Below, in pieces: positions 1 through 9,052 of a DNA stretch of 64,000 nucleotides. Position 1 is the first letter of the stretch. Every line of letters starts with the position of its first letter. The DNA comes from Anaerosalibacter bizertensis (GTDB lineage Bacteria; Bacillota; Clostridia; Tissierellales; Sporanaerobacteraceae): positions 170,343-234,342 of the forward strand of contig NZ_VULR01000002.1 in assembly GCF_009696605.1 (NCBI RefSeq), in the 5' to 3' direction. The notes below the pieces were generated by a model that was not told the DNA's origin, did no database searches, and worked only from the letters and a program-made list of their open reading frames with translations. A program made the position numbers and the translations under genes.

Positions 1-2
1 TA

Positions 3-476
3 GATAACTATGTAACTGATATTTGTAGCAATCTAGATGAAACATCAAAGATAACTCAAATAAAGGGTATAGGAATTGTGACAGCAAGTGGTATAGTTGC
101 TGAATTAGGAGATATTAGAAAGTACAAAACTCCAAAACAAATGATAAAAATGGCCGGGCTTTCTTTAACAGAAAATAGTTCAGGTAAGGTAAAAGGTACA
201 ACATCTATAAGCAGAAGAGGGCGTAAAGATCTCCGTCGATTATTGTACCAGGTAATACTTGGGATGATAAGGACAAATTCTGCATTTAAAGAAATGTATA
301 TTTATTATACTACAAGACGGAAAAATCAGCTTACTGGAAAACAAGCCATAATAGCATTATGCAGAAAACTATTGAGAATAATTCATGCAATAATTATGAA
401 AGATGTTGATTACGATGAAAGTAAAATGATGTCACAAATAAGTTATCCAGATGAATTCTTAAACGAGGCTGCTTAA
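3..476 (+). CDS. IS110-family transposase, C-terminal part (cut by left edge)
   Basis: The frame is open from the left edge to the TAA at 474-476, so this is the 3' part of a larger gene. The translation has the helix-hairpin-helix-like IKGIGIVTASGIVAELGD stretch and the KMAGLSLTENSSGK and SRRGRKDLRRLLYQ blocks typical of the Transposase_20 (IS116/IS110/IS902) domain. That domain is the C-terminal half of the RuvC-like DEDD recombinases that move IS110 elements. The catalytic N-terminal half would lie outside the window, so integrity cannot be judged. A GTG at 78 is not a credible independent start because homology continues upstream of it. The family assignment is confident; whether the element is active is unknown. 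Confidence 0.88.
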   Translation, partial: DNYVTDICSNLDETSKITQIKGIGIVTASGIVAELGDIRKYKTPKQMIKMAGLSLTENSSGKVKGTTSISRRGRKDLRRLLYQVILGMIRTNSAFKEMYIYYTTRRKNQLTGKQAIIALCRKLLRIIHAIIMKDVDYDESKMMSQISYPDEFLNEAA

Positions 477-908
477 ACCTATCAATATAATGGATTGAAT
501 TAAATGTGAGTTATTAATGTTTTAAAAGATTCTATTTAAATATGGTAGCTAAAATAGAACTTGAATTAAAATCTACAATTATAAAAACAACAAAAGTGAC
601 GATCCTGTAATTCCTCCATTAGGATACAATCCTGCATACGAGCATAACGGGACTCACATATAGATTAAGTTGGACGAAGGAAGTTTGGGAGATAAATCCT
701 GTTAGAAAGAGGTTCTACTACTATATATAGTGAGCGAAAAGTCACTGTTCATAAAAAATATATAGATGCTACTTTTATTAAGTGAGGATTAAAATAGATA
801 TTTAATGTTAAATAAGCTTATTTTACTTTAAATAATCTATGAAAACAATAAAAAATTAATCACAAGTATTGAAAAATAATACTTGATTTAAAGAGGAGGT
901 GATAAGTC
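477..908. other. Non-coding flank of the IS110 fragment
   Basis: I see no credible open frame in this 430-base stretch. It is less AT-rich between about 590 and 780 than around it. It contains small hairpins, for example AGTGA (729-733) with TCACT (742-746) around the loop GCGAAAAG, and AGGAT/ATCCT near 630-642. It may hold the IS element's 3' non-coding end, which in the IS1111 branch of the family carries a structured RNA. I cannot identify the element boundary. The last 20 bases supply the ribosome site of the next gene. Confidence 0.4.
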
Positions 909-2057
909 ATGTATAAAATAAAAAGTAAGATATCAATAATTATTTTTATTTCCATATTAATAGGGGGATTAATAATAGGTTGTAATAATGATAAAGAGAT
1001 TAGTTCAATAAATAATTATAAAGAAAGTCTAAAGAAACCTATAAATATAACCAAGAACTCATTAAATATTATGATTGATCCACGTATAGAATTATTGTCT
1101 ATAGTTCAATATTTGAGTAATTATGATGAAGAATATGATTTGATGACAAAATACGACTTTGAATATAGGGGCAGAGTAGATGAGTATTTTACACCTTTTA
1201 AAGAACATAAAGCAGTAAAATTATTTGATAGATTAAGTGATAAAGGTTTTTTATACCATATACCTCCAGAAACTATGTTATATATGACAAATAAATTTAA
1301 ACTACGTGAAGATATTGATATGAGTGAGTATTTGATAGAAAATAAAAAGGAATTAGAAGAGTTTTATGAATCTTTATACGATTTTTTTAGAGACACAAAA
1401 TTTAATGATTTTTATGATGAAAATGAAGAATATTATTTTTCTTTAGTAGAAAATGTTTCACATACAATTGATGGCGAAAATGATATTATTAAAGAATTAG
1501 AAGAATATTATGGAATAAAACAGAAGAGCTATAATTTAATTTTAGTTTCCTTGTATACTGAAGTTGGTTTTGGTATAAGATTAGGAACTGTTGCAGATGA
1601 AGGGTATGAAATATATAGTGTTATAGGACCAACAGTATCTAACAGTAATGTAGGATTTGGTTCAAAAACAAATTTTAACTCTATTCAAATACATGAGTTT
1701 AGCCATTCTTTTATAAATCCACTAACAGAAAAATATTGGAATGAAGCAAAAAAATATTCTAAATTATATATTCCAGTAAAAGATACAATGGAAAAAGAGG
1801 CATATGGTGATTGGGAAAGTTGTTTGAATGAACATATAATTCGTGCCATAACTGCTAGATTTAATTATAAAAAAGATAAAAGTTTAGGGGATAATACAAT
1901 AGAATGGGAAAAAGAAAATGGATTTATATATATTGATAAATTACTTGAAAAATTAGATGAATATGATAATAACAGGGATATATACCCTACATTTGAATCT
2001 TTCTATCCAGAATTGCTAAAATCTTTAGATTATTATATTGAAAATAGCAATATGTAA
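909..2057 (+). CDS. DUF4932-type lipoprotein, putative zinc metallopeptidase
   Basis: The 382-residue product starts with a lipoprotein signal: a short basic tip, about 15 hydrophobic residues and the lipobox LIIGC with Cys25, so it should be anchored to the outer face of the membrane. Near residue 263 it has HEFSHSFINP, an HExxH-type zinc site; the sequence resembles DUF4932 proteins, which carry this motif. A downstream Glu-rich helix, around EKEAYGDWESCLNEH, could supply the third ligand by analogy with other zincins. The start is preceded by GAGGAGGTGATAAGTC, a strong ribosome site. It appears to be a single-gene unit after the IS110 remnant. The substrate is unknown, and the peptidase role is inferred from the motif alone. 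Confidence 0.72.
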   Translation: MYKIKSKISIIIFISILIGGLIIGCNNDKEISSINNYKESLKKPINITKNSLNIMIDPRIELLSIVQYLSNYDEEYDLMTKYDFEYRGRVDEYFTPFKEHKAVKLFDRLSDKGFLYHIPPETMLYMTNKFKLREDIDMSEYLIENKKELEEFYESLYDFFRDTKFNDFYDENEEYYFSLVENVSHTIDGENDIIKELEEYYGIKQKSYNLILVSLYTEVGFGIRLGTVADEGYEIYSVIGPTVSNSNVGFGSKTNFNSIQIHEFSHSFINPLTEKYWNEAKKYSKLYIPVKDTMEKEAYGDWESCLNEHIIRAITARFNYKKDKSLGDNTIEWEKENGFIYIDKLLEKLDEYDNNRDIYPTFESFYPELLKSLDYYIENSNM

Positions 2058-2225
2058 ACTAATTTTAATCTCAATAAAATTTTTAAACTAATCTTGGAAT
2101 TTACTTATTAGCCCTTTAACTATATAATATAAATAAATTTAAAATACTCATAATAGGTTAACTATTGATTGTATTATATTTTGCAGAACGAGAAGTATTA
2201 AATTAAGTACAGCGGAGGAAAACAA

Positions 2226-2885
2226 ATGAAAAAGTTAAATATACGAAATATATTGGTTGCAATTGTCTTAGTATTTATGGTCTTTCAAATATTCCGTGGG
2301 GTTTCTTCATTAATAGGAAGTCTATCAAGGAAAGGCAATATTATAGTGATAGATCCAGGACATGGAGGAAAAGATCCTGGAACCATAGGCATTAACAATA
2401 GTTTAGAAAAAGATATAAATTTAGATATATCAAAGAAATTATATAAAAAACTAAAGGGGAAAGGTTATGAAGTCATTATAACAAGGGATACAGATGAATA
2501 TATTGAAAATATTCAAAGGGCGAAGTTGGCAAACAAGGAAAAGGCTAAGATATTTGTTAGTATTCATTGCAATTCAGCTAAAAATAATAGTAGTGCTAAT
2601 GGTATTCAAGTTTTATATTATCCTAGTAACAAAGCTACAAATAACGAATTATTTGCTCAAACAGTGTTAGATGAAGTTTTGAGAAACACTGGGGCTAATA
2701 GTAAGGGGATAGTAGAAAGAAAAGATTTAATAGTACTAAATCAAACTAATATGCCTGCTATAGTAGTAGAATGTGGTTTTTTATCAAATGAAGATGAGGC
2801 AAATTTATTAGGGACCCATAGATATCAAAGAAAGATAGTTAATGGTATAGTAAAAGGATTAGAAAATTATATTGATAGGTTTTAA
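2226..2885 (+). CDS. N-acetylmuramoyl-L-alanine amidase (Amidase_3), membrane-anchored
   Basis: This 219-residue protein has one N-terminal membrane segment (about residues 10-30) followed by a complete Amidase_3 domain, which cleaves the amide bond between muramic acid and the peptide stem of peptidoglycan. The zinc-ligand blocks are visible: IDPGHGGKDPGT (His46), an acidic residue in the NNSLEKDINLD region, SIHCNSA (second His) and the catalytic Glu in VVECGFLSNEDE. Size and single-domain form resemble CwlD, the spore-cortex amidase, although CwlD function cannot be claimed without context. The ribosome site GCGGAGGAAAACAA precedes ATG. A hairpin terminator follows, so it is probably monocistronic. 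Confidence 0.9.
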   Translation: MKKLNIRNILVAIVLVFMVFQIFRGVSSLIGSLSRKGNIIVIDPGHGGKDPGTIGINNSLEKDINLDISKKLYKKLKGKGYEVIITRDTDEYIENIQRAKLANKEKAKIFVSIHCNSAKNNSSANGIQVLYYPSNKATNNELFAQTVLDEVLRNTGANSKGIVERKDLIVLNQTNMPAIVVECGFLSNEDEANLLGTHRYQRKIVNGIVKGLENYIDRF

Positions 2886-2895
2886 AAATATTTAG

Positions 2896-2922
2896 AAAGG
2901 ACCTTATAAAAGGTCTTTTTTT
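2896..2922 (+). terminator. Intrinsic terminator of the amidase gene
   Basis: AAAGGACC (2896-2903) pairs with GGTCTTTTT (2912-2920), with one G-U pair and an eight-base loop, and runs into a T-rich tract. Confidence 0.8.
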
Positions 2923-2935
2923 ATACAAAAAATTA

Positions 2936-2975
2936 ATCCTTATAAAATCCTTATAATTATCCTTTATATTATAAT
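2936..2975 (+). promoter_or_regulatory. Three phased direct repeats over a -35 region, with -10 TATAAT
   Basis: ATCCTTATA occurs at 2936-2944 and 2947-2955, with a near copy ATCCTTTAT at 2959-2967. The 11-12 bp spacing places them on one DNA face, and they lead into TATAAT at 2970-2975. The middle copy sits where a -35 hexamer would be. This layout suits a response-regulator operator for the ABC locus downstream. The matching regulator gene is absent from the damaged locus. Confidence 0.55.
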
Positions 2976-3013
2976 TATAGATTTAATATAAGAGATAATT
3001 AGGAGGAATCAGT

Positions 3014-3667
3014 ATGTCAGAATATATTTTAGAAACCAGAGGATTAACAAAAAAATTTAAAAATGAAATAGCTGTAGATAATATTTCTTTATCTATTAGA
3101 AAAAATTCTGTATTTGGTTTACTAGGACCGAATGGTGCAGGAAAATCTACTACATTAAAAATGATTACAGGAATTATGAAGCCATCTGCCGGAGAAATAT
3201 TATTTGACAATCATATATGGACTAGGAAAGATTTAGAAAATATTGGAGCATTAATTGAAAATCCTGCAATATATCCAAATTTAACAGCGATGGAAAACTT
3301 AAAACTTGCCTGTACTCTTTATGGACTTCCTAAGATGAGAGCTGAAGAAGTCCTTAATATTGTAGGGCTTGAGAAAGCAGGTAAAAAGAAAGTGAAGAAT
3401 TTTTCTATGGGAATGAAGCAAAGGTTAGGACTTGGTATGGCTATTATAAATAATCCAAAGTTGCTTATTCTTGACGAACCTACTAATGGATTAGATCCAA
3501 TCGGGATTGAAGAGTTAAGAGAGCTTATTAGGTCTTTCCCTTTTAAAGGTATGACAGTTATTCTATCTAGTCATATTTTATCAGCACAGGTAGCTGACGA
3601 AATAGGAATTATATCTAATGGTGTTATAGGGTATAGTGGAAAAATCAAAAAAAGAAGACAATCTTGA
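3014..3667 (+). CDS. ABC transporter ATPase, bacitracin/lantibiotic-immunity type, frameshifted near the 3' end
   Basis: This is a BcrA/LanF-type ATP-binding protein that would power export of, or protection from, antimicrobial peptides. Walker A GPNGAGKST (about residue 38), signature FSMGMKQRLG, Walker B LLILDEPTNGLDP and H-loop SSHIL are all intact. The frame ends early at 3667 with KKRRQS. Reading one base fewer in the A7 run at 3647-3653 gives a longer tail (KKEDNLEKLFMEIVERNRGEN) that stops at TAA 3711-3713, overlapping the ATG of the permease as TAATG. That restored coupling is strong evidence for a one-base insertion, or for slippage on A7. The nucleotide-binding core may still fold. 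The strong ribosome site AGGAGGAATCAGT precedes ATG. Confidence 0.85.
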   Translation: MSEYILETRGLTKKFKNEIAVDNISLSIRKNSVFGLLGPNGAGKSTTLKMITGIMKPSAGEILFDNHIWTRKDLENIGALIENPAIYPNLTAMENLKLACTLYGLPKMRAEEVLNIVGLEKAGKKKVKNFSMGMKQRLGLGMAIINNPKLLILDEPTNGLDPIGIEELRELIRSFPFKGMTVILSSHILSAQVADEIGIISNGVIGYSGKIKKRRQS

Positions 3668-3712
3668 AAAGTTATTTATGGAAATTGTAGAAAGAAATAG
3701 GGGTGAAAACTA

Positions 3713-4045
3713 ATGATAGATATAATCAAAGCAGAATTTCAAAAGAGTAAAAGAACATCAACTAATAAATTTATTATAGTAACACCCCTACTTACATTTT
3801 TGTTATGTCTTTTGTGGGGTGGAGGTCAAAATGGGGCATATAACTGGTGGTATGTTATGTTTCTTCCTGGTATGCTGGCTATTATTTCCGCCCAAGTGAT
3901 TACAAGGGAAAAGAACCTTTCTTACAAAGGGCTTTTTCTATATCCACAGGATAAAGGTTCTATATGGCTAGGTAAGATATTATATATTAGTATTTTACTT
4001 ATATTTACTAGTTTAATATTTATGATAGGGATTGTAATAGTATAG
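3713..4045 (+). pseudogene. ABC-2 type immunity permease, truncated N-terminal part
   Basis: The first 105 or so residues look like a LanE/LanG (MutE/EpiE)-type permease: a cytosolic KAEFQKSKRTS start, a membrane segment near 23-37, a WWYVMFLPGMLAIISAQ segment, then KNLSYKGLF and a further membrane helix ending at VIV. Full-length members have about 240-250 residues and six membrane segments; this one stops after about three. Immediately beyond the stop the sequence becomes the catalytic end of a sensor kinase in another frame, so the 3' half has been deleted rather than point-mutated. It overlaps the corrected stop of the ATPase gene (TAATG). It is unlikely to work as a transporter. Confidence 0.82.
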
Positions 4046-4287
4046 ATGATTCACAATGGATTATTGAAATAATAGATCAAGGAGAAGGATTTTCTAAAAA
4101 GATGTTAAAGGATGGAAAAAATCAGCTTTTAATGGGAAAGGAAAGCAGGAAGCGGAATGGGCATCATGGCTTAGGATTATATATAGCAGATACTATTATA
4201 AAAAAACATAATGGAGAACTTATATTATCCAATAGTGTAAATGGCGGTGGAAAAGTTATTGTAAAAATTCCACTTTTATATAAATAG
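4046..4287 (+). pseudogene. Histidine-kinase C-terminal remnant (HATPase_c)
   Basis: Read in a frame different from the permease, the sequence gives SQWIIEIIDQGEGFS (G1 box), then HHGLGLYIADTIIKKHNGEL (G2 box) and the final NGGGKVIVKIPL strand. Together these are the last third of a sensor-kinase ATPase domain. The N-box, the phosphorylated His, the sensor and membrane regions and any response regulator are missing. The junction with the permease lies close to 4030-4045. An ATG at 4102 would start only a 61-residue stump with the G1 box mostly excluded. I read it as the distal end of the two-component system that once followed the ABC genes. Confidence 0.85.
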
Positions 4288-4312
4288 TATAATTATAAAA
4301 GTGGAATTTTTA
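4263..4312. terminator. Bidirectional terminator between the kinase remnant and cls
   Basis: AAAAATTCCACTTTTATA (4263-4280) pairs perfectly with TATAAAAGTGGAATTTTTA (4294-4312). A- and T-rich flanks on both sides serve both convergent genes. Confidence 0.88.
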
Positions 4313-5845
4313 CATTAGTGGTGCAAATAGACGAAATACTTCTTGTATAAATCGGATAATAGCATTGTTTTTACAGTCTTCTTCTGTTACTTGATAACAT
4401 TTTTCTAAAGTTTCAATAAAATCATCACGAACTTCCATAACAGCTTTGCTTTTATATAACCACACGCCACATTCAAAATGTAGATAGAGACTTCTAAAAT
4501 CTAGGTTAGTTGTGCCAACTGTTGCAACCTTATCATCAGATACAAAGGTTTTAGAATGGATAAATCCTTTAGAATATTCATAGATTTTTACTCCAGCTTC
4601 AATAAGGTCTCTGTAGTAAGAACGAGTTGTTATATGGACGATACGTTTGTCCCAGCAGTAGGGTGTTACTATACGAACATCTACACCACTTTTAGCAGCT
4701 AGTGTTAGTGCTGAAAGCATACTATCATCTATAATCAAGTAAGGAGTATTTATATAAATATATTTTTTTGCATTATTAATAATATGTAAATATACATGTT
4801 CTCCCACATTTTCTTTGTCCATAGGACTATCAGCATATGGTTGTACAAGTCCATCTTTTTCTATTGTACAAGGTTCTTTTTTCCAAGGATAATACTGTGT
4901 AAAATCTTCTTCAATACCACTACATAAAGCCCACATTTGTAAAAACATTAGTGTAAAACTCCAAGCTCCTTCCCCTTCAACCATAATGGCTGCATCTTTC
5001 CAATGTCCATATTTTTCAACAGCATTAATATATTCATCAGCTAAATTGATACCTCCTGTAAATGCAACTTTTCCATCTATAACAGCAATTTTTCGGTGAT
5101 CTCGATTATTTTGTTTTGTTGAAAGAAAAGGACGGAAAGGATTAAATACAACGCATTTTATTCCCAATTTTTCAAGTCTTTGAGGATAATCTTTAGGTAA
5201 TAAGAAAAAACATCCTATATCATCATAAATAAGACGAACGTCAACCCCTTTTTTTGCCTTTTCTATTAGAATATCTAAAACTGTGTTCCACATTATGCCT
5301 TCATGAACAATAAAGAATTCAAGAAAAATATAATCTTCTGCCTTTTTTAGTTCCTCTATAAGGTGTTTAAACATTTCTTCTCCAGGAGATAAATATTTAG
5401 TTTTCGTATTACTATATATAGGGAAATCAGCAAAGTTTTGTAAGTATTGAATTTGAGGTATATATTCAGGAGCTTCATTACAAGCATCTTCAAAGATATT
5501 TCCTGACATAAGGAATAGCGGCTTACTTTCATTTTCAATACATGACAATATTCTGCTCATTTTTCTTGTAGAGATTTGAAAATTAAATAACAGGTAAAAC
5601 AATCCTCCAAATACTGGGAAAACAAGTATTAGGAAAACCCAAGTCAACTTGTAAGCGCCTTTTTCTTTTTTGCTAATAATATGTAAAGCGGCTAATAAAC
5701 TAATTGCTTTCAGTCCCCAGTTAATAAACATTGAATTTTTACTACTACTGAAAACAAGATATATAATAATTGCAAATTGAACTACTAGAAGTAAAGAAAT
5801 TAATATCCGTCTATGGATTAAAGTCCATAACCATTTTTGACGCAT
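4310..5845 (-). CDS. cls: Cardiolipin synthase
   Basis: This 511-residue enzyme condenses two phosphatidylglycerols into cardiolipin and glycerol at the membrane. The N-terminal part has two to three hydrophobic segments (about residues 12-85), including the PLDNF-type region. Two phospholipase-D catalytic motifs follow: HRKIAVIDGKVAFTGG near residue 255 and HSKTFVSDDKVATVG near residue 430, each an intact HxKxxxxD. Length matches bacterial ClsA-type enzymes. ATG is preceded by GGAGGTGTATAA on the minus strand. It converges on the damaged immunity locus, sharing its terminator, and appears monocistronic. Confidence 0.95.
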   Translation of the reverse strand: MRQKWLWTLIHRRILISLLLVVQFAIIIYLVFSSSKNSMFINWGLKAISLLAALHIISKKEKGAYKLTWVFLILVFPVFGGLFYLLFNFQISTRKMSRILSCIENESKPLFLMSGNIFEDACNEAPEYIPQIQYLQNFADFPIYSNTKTKYLSPGEEMFKHLIEELKKAEDYIFLEFFIVHEGIMWNTVLDILIEKAKKGVDVRLIYDDIGCFFLLPKDYPQRLEKLGIKCVVFNPFRPFLSTKQNNRDHRKIAVIDGKVAFTGGINLADEYINAVEKYGHWKDAAIMVEGEGAWSFTLMFLQMWALCSGIEEDFTQYYPWKKEPCTIEKDGLVQPYADSPMDKENVGEHVYLHIINNAKKYIYINTPYLIIDDSMLSALTLAAKSGVDVRIVTPYCWDKRIVHITTRSYYRDLIEAGVKIYEYSKGFIHSKTFVSDDKVATVGTTNLDFRSLYLHFECGVWLYKSKAVMEVRDDFIETLEKCYQVTEEDCKNNAIIRFIQEVFRLFAPLM

Positions 5846-6020
5846 TTATACACCTCCATATTATATCTGTGTCTAATAATAAGTATTGGTAAGAAATTAT
5901 AAGAAATTGATATTAAATACATTATAAATTTATTATACTTTAATAATGATTTAATATCTATAAATTATGTTATAATTTCAATATATAGAATTTAGATATT
6001 ATTTAAAGGAGAATCTGATT

Positions 6021-6041
6021 ATGGCGGCATCTAAACATTGA
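6021..6041 (+). CDS. Six-codon leader peptide MAASKH upstream of an MFS pump
   Basis: ATG at 6021 is preceded by AAAGGAGAATCTGATT, a good ribosome site with proper spacing, and the frame reads MAASKH then TGA at 6039-6041. The stop abuts the left arm of a long hairpin that encloses an intrinsic terminator just before the MFS start. Short leaders in this position commonly mediate ribosome-stalling attenuation of antibiotic-resistance genes, as with the leaders of mef/msr and erm genes. The peptide is too short for homology. The call rests on the ribosome site, the position and the downstream structures. Confidence 0.55.
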   Translation: MAASKH

Positions 6042-6097
6042 TTGCATAAATAACATTATAAATTTCCTTATTATATAAGGCTTTTTTGTTATGCAAT
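6041..6097 (+). promoter_or_regulatory. Attenuator-like nested hairpin with internal terminator
   Basis: ATTGCATAA (6041-6049) pairs perfectly with TTATGCAAT (6089-6097). Inside lies CCTTAT (6066-6071) with ATAAGG (6075-6080) followed by six T at 6082-6087, an intrinsic terminator. The outer right arm sits about eight bases before the MFS ribosome site GGAGGTG (6105-6111). Ribosomes on the leader would cover the left outer arm. The exact switch mechanism is inferred. Confidence 0.65.
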
Positions 6098-6116
6098 TAA
6101 TTGTGGAGGTGCTAAA

Positions 6117-7259
6117 ATGAATAGAAATAGAAATTTGTATTTACTTTGTACTATAGCTTTTTTGCAAGGGTTAGTTTTTTATGGACCTGTTGCTACACTA
6201 TTTAGACAGAACAGAGGACTTTCATTAAATAATATTTTTATTTTAGAGACTATTTTCATAGTTCTTATGTTTATATTTGAGGTGCCATGGGGATATATTG
6301 GCGATAGAATTGGCTACAAAAATACATTGATAGTATCTTTTTTCCTATTTTTCTTATCAAAAATAATATTTTATAATGCCCATTCTTTTAGTATATTCTT
6401 ATTAGAAAGTATTATAGTAGCTATATCAATATCAGGTATATCTGGTTGTGATTCGGCCCTTATCTATACTTCTATAGATGGGGAAGATAGTGATAAAGCT
6501 TTTAGTTATTATTCTGCTTCTTCTACAAGTGGATTTTTAGTTGCTTCATTTATGAATTCATTTATAGTGAAATATTCTTTAGATCTAACTGCATTTCTAA
6601 CTATTATTCCATATGGCATAGCTTTTATTCTTTCATTTTTCTTAGTAGATATTCATCAACATAGAAATGAAGAAAAGATTGGTCTAATAGATAGTTTTAA
6701 AAGTTTAAAACATAATAAAATCATATTTATTTTTATAATATCTATAGCTTTAATTTCAGAAAGTACCCATGCATTATGTATTTTCTTAAATCAACCTATA
6801 TATTTAAGAAGTGGTATTGATATTAGATATTTTGGAATCTTGACAGCAATTATGCAAATATCTTGTCTTTTATCAGCAAAAGCATATAAGCTAAATCAGA
6901 AAGTTGAAACAAAGAATCTATATACTATTCTAATTTTGATGATAATAGGAGCAAATATACTGCTTATATATATTAGAAATTGGCTGTTGGTTATAGCTAT
7001 GATATTTATAATAGAAGGTGCTTTTGCTATAACTCAGCCACTATCAAATACAATACAGAATGAAAGTATTGATACATTTAATAGGGCTACAATTCTTTCT
7101 GTTTATGCTATGATAGGGAATATAATTGGGGGACTTTCAAATTTAGTCATAGGTAGAGCTTCAGATGTTTCATTGGAAAAAGCCATAGGGGTATGTGGAG
7201 CCTTAAATATATTAGGACTGGTTTTAATATTATTTTTCTTTATAAATAGAAAAAGATAA
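6117..7259 (+). CDS. MFS transporter, drug-efflux-like
   Basis: This 380-residue, very hydrophobic protein has about 12 predicted membrane helices. The loop between helices 2 and 3 carries GYIGDRIGYKNTL, the MFS motif A (GxxxDRxGxR/K) of proton-driven exporters. The ribosome site GGAGGTGCTAAA directly precedes ATG. The leader peptide and terminator upstream suggest inducible expression, the strongest hint that it exports a ribosome-targeting compound. Its substrate cannot be read from sequence. About 130 bases later comes a small XRE regulator that may be transcribed with it. Confidence 0.8.
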   Translation: MNRNRNLYLLCTIAFLQGLVFYGPVATLFRQNRGLSLNNIFILETIFIVLMFIFEVPWGYIGDRIGYKNTLIVSFFLFFLSKIIFYNAHSFSIFLLESIIVAISISGISGCDSALIYTSIDGEDSDKAFSYYSASSTSGFLVASFMNSFIVKYSLDLTAFLTIIPYGIAFILSFFLVDIHQHRNEEKIGLIDSFKSLKHNKIIFIFIISIALISESTHALCIFLNQPIYLRSGIDIRYFGILTAIMQISCLLSAKAYKLNQKVETKNLYTILILMIIGANILLIYIRNWLLVIAMIFIIEGAFAITQPLSNTIQNESIDTFNRATILSVYAMIGNIIGGLSNLVIGRASDVSLEKAIGVCGALNILGLVLILFFFINRKR

Positions 7260-7388
7260 CTTATACAAATGAGAATGCTATCAGCTTTGCAACTAATAGT
7301 TGCGTAGATGTAAACTATAATTGGTAGTAGCAACTAAAGTATAAATATATAATAAAATCACGATAATAAAAATGAGAGGAGACACAGT

Positions 7389-7775
7389 ATGAATTTAGAA
7401 ATTGCTGAGAGACTTACAAATTTAAGAAAAGAAAAAGGTTATTCTCAAGAAGAATTGGCAGCACAACTTGGTATTAGTAGACAGGCTATATCTAAATGGG
7501 AAAGAGGAGAAGCAAGTCCAGATACTGATAATCTTATTTTACTTTCTAAAATATATGGAATAGGATTGGATGAATTACTTAATATAGATGGATTTAAAGA
7601 TGCTGAAGAAGGAAATAATAAGAAAAAATTAGTAAAGTTTCCTTATCCAGTATTGGTTACAATTATATATCTTATACTGGGATTTTCATATAAATTATGG
7701 CATCCAGGCTGGATATTATACTTAACAGTTCCAATCTTTTATTATGTAGCAGTTAAAATTGATAGAAGTAAATAA
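7389..7775 (+). CDS. XRE-family helix-turn-helix regulator with membrane tail
   Basis: The 128-residue protein begins with a full HTH_3 domain (residues 5-60): RLTNLRKEKGYSQEELAAQLGISRQAISKWERGEASPD. It ends with two hydrophobic segments (about 80-98 and 102-118). Such HTH plus membrane-helix proteins are common in Firmicutes, and their ligands are mostly unknown. ATG follows GAGGAGACACAGT. Lying just downstream of the MFS pump, it could regulate that gene. A perfect-stem terminator closes the unit. Confidence 0.85.
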   Translation: MNLEIAERLTNLRKEKGYSQEELAAQLGISRQAISKWERGEASPDTDNLILLSKIYGIGLDELLNIDGFKDAEEGNNKKKLVKFPYPVLVTIIYLILGFSYKLWHPGWILYLTVPIFYYVAVKIDRSK

Positions 7776-7810
7776 ACAAGATGCTCCATAAAGGGGCATC
7801 TTGTTTATTT
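7770..7810. terminator. Bidirectional terminator between the XRE gene and mnmA
   Basis: AAATAAACAAGATGC (7770-7784) pairs perfectly with GCATCTTGTTTATTT (7796-7810) across an 11-base loop. Confidence 0.88.
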
Positions 7811-7811
7811 A

Positions 7812-8939
<1,128 letters not shown>

Positions 8940-9012
8940 TTAAAAATATATTGTATTTATATTAAATATTGTACCATAGTTTTTTAATCATATACTTATT
9001 TTAAAGCAATAA

Positions 9013-9042
9013 TTCCTAGCTAAGCTTTCACTTAACTAGGAA
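9013..9042 (-). terminator. Probable terminator of pepA
   Basis: TTCCTAGCTAAG (9013-9024) pairs with CTTAACTAGGAA (9031-9042) with one mismatch. The T-tract on the minus side is weak, so the call is moderate. Confidence 0.55.
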
Positions 9043-9052
9043 GTATTATATA

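Noticed and set aside
2983..3210. Open frame opposite the ABC ATPase gene
   Set aside because: It is a shadow of a gene with clear Walker motifs and has no ribosome site of its own. The same holds for many antisense frames in the window.
7287..7301. Attenuator before the XRE gene
   Set aside because: GCAACT-AAT-AGTTGC is only a six-pair stem without a T-tract or leader frame.
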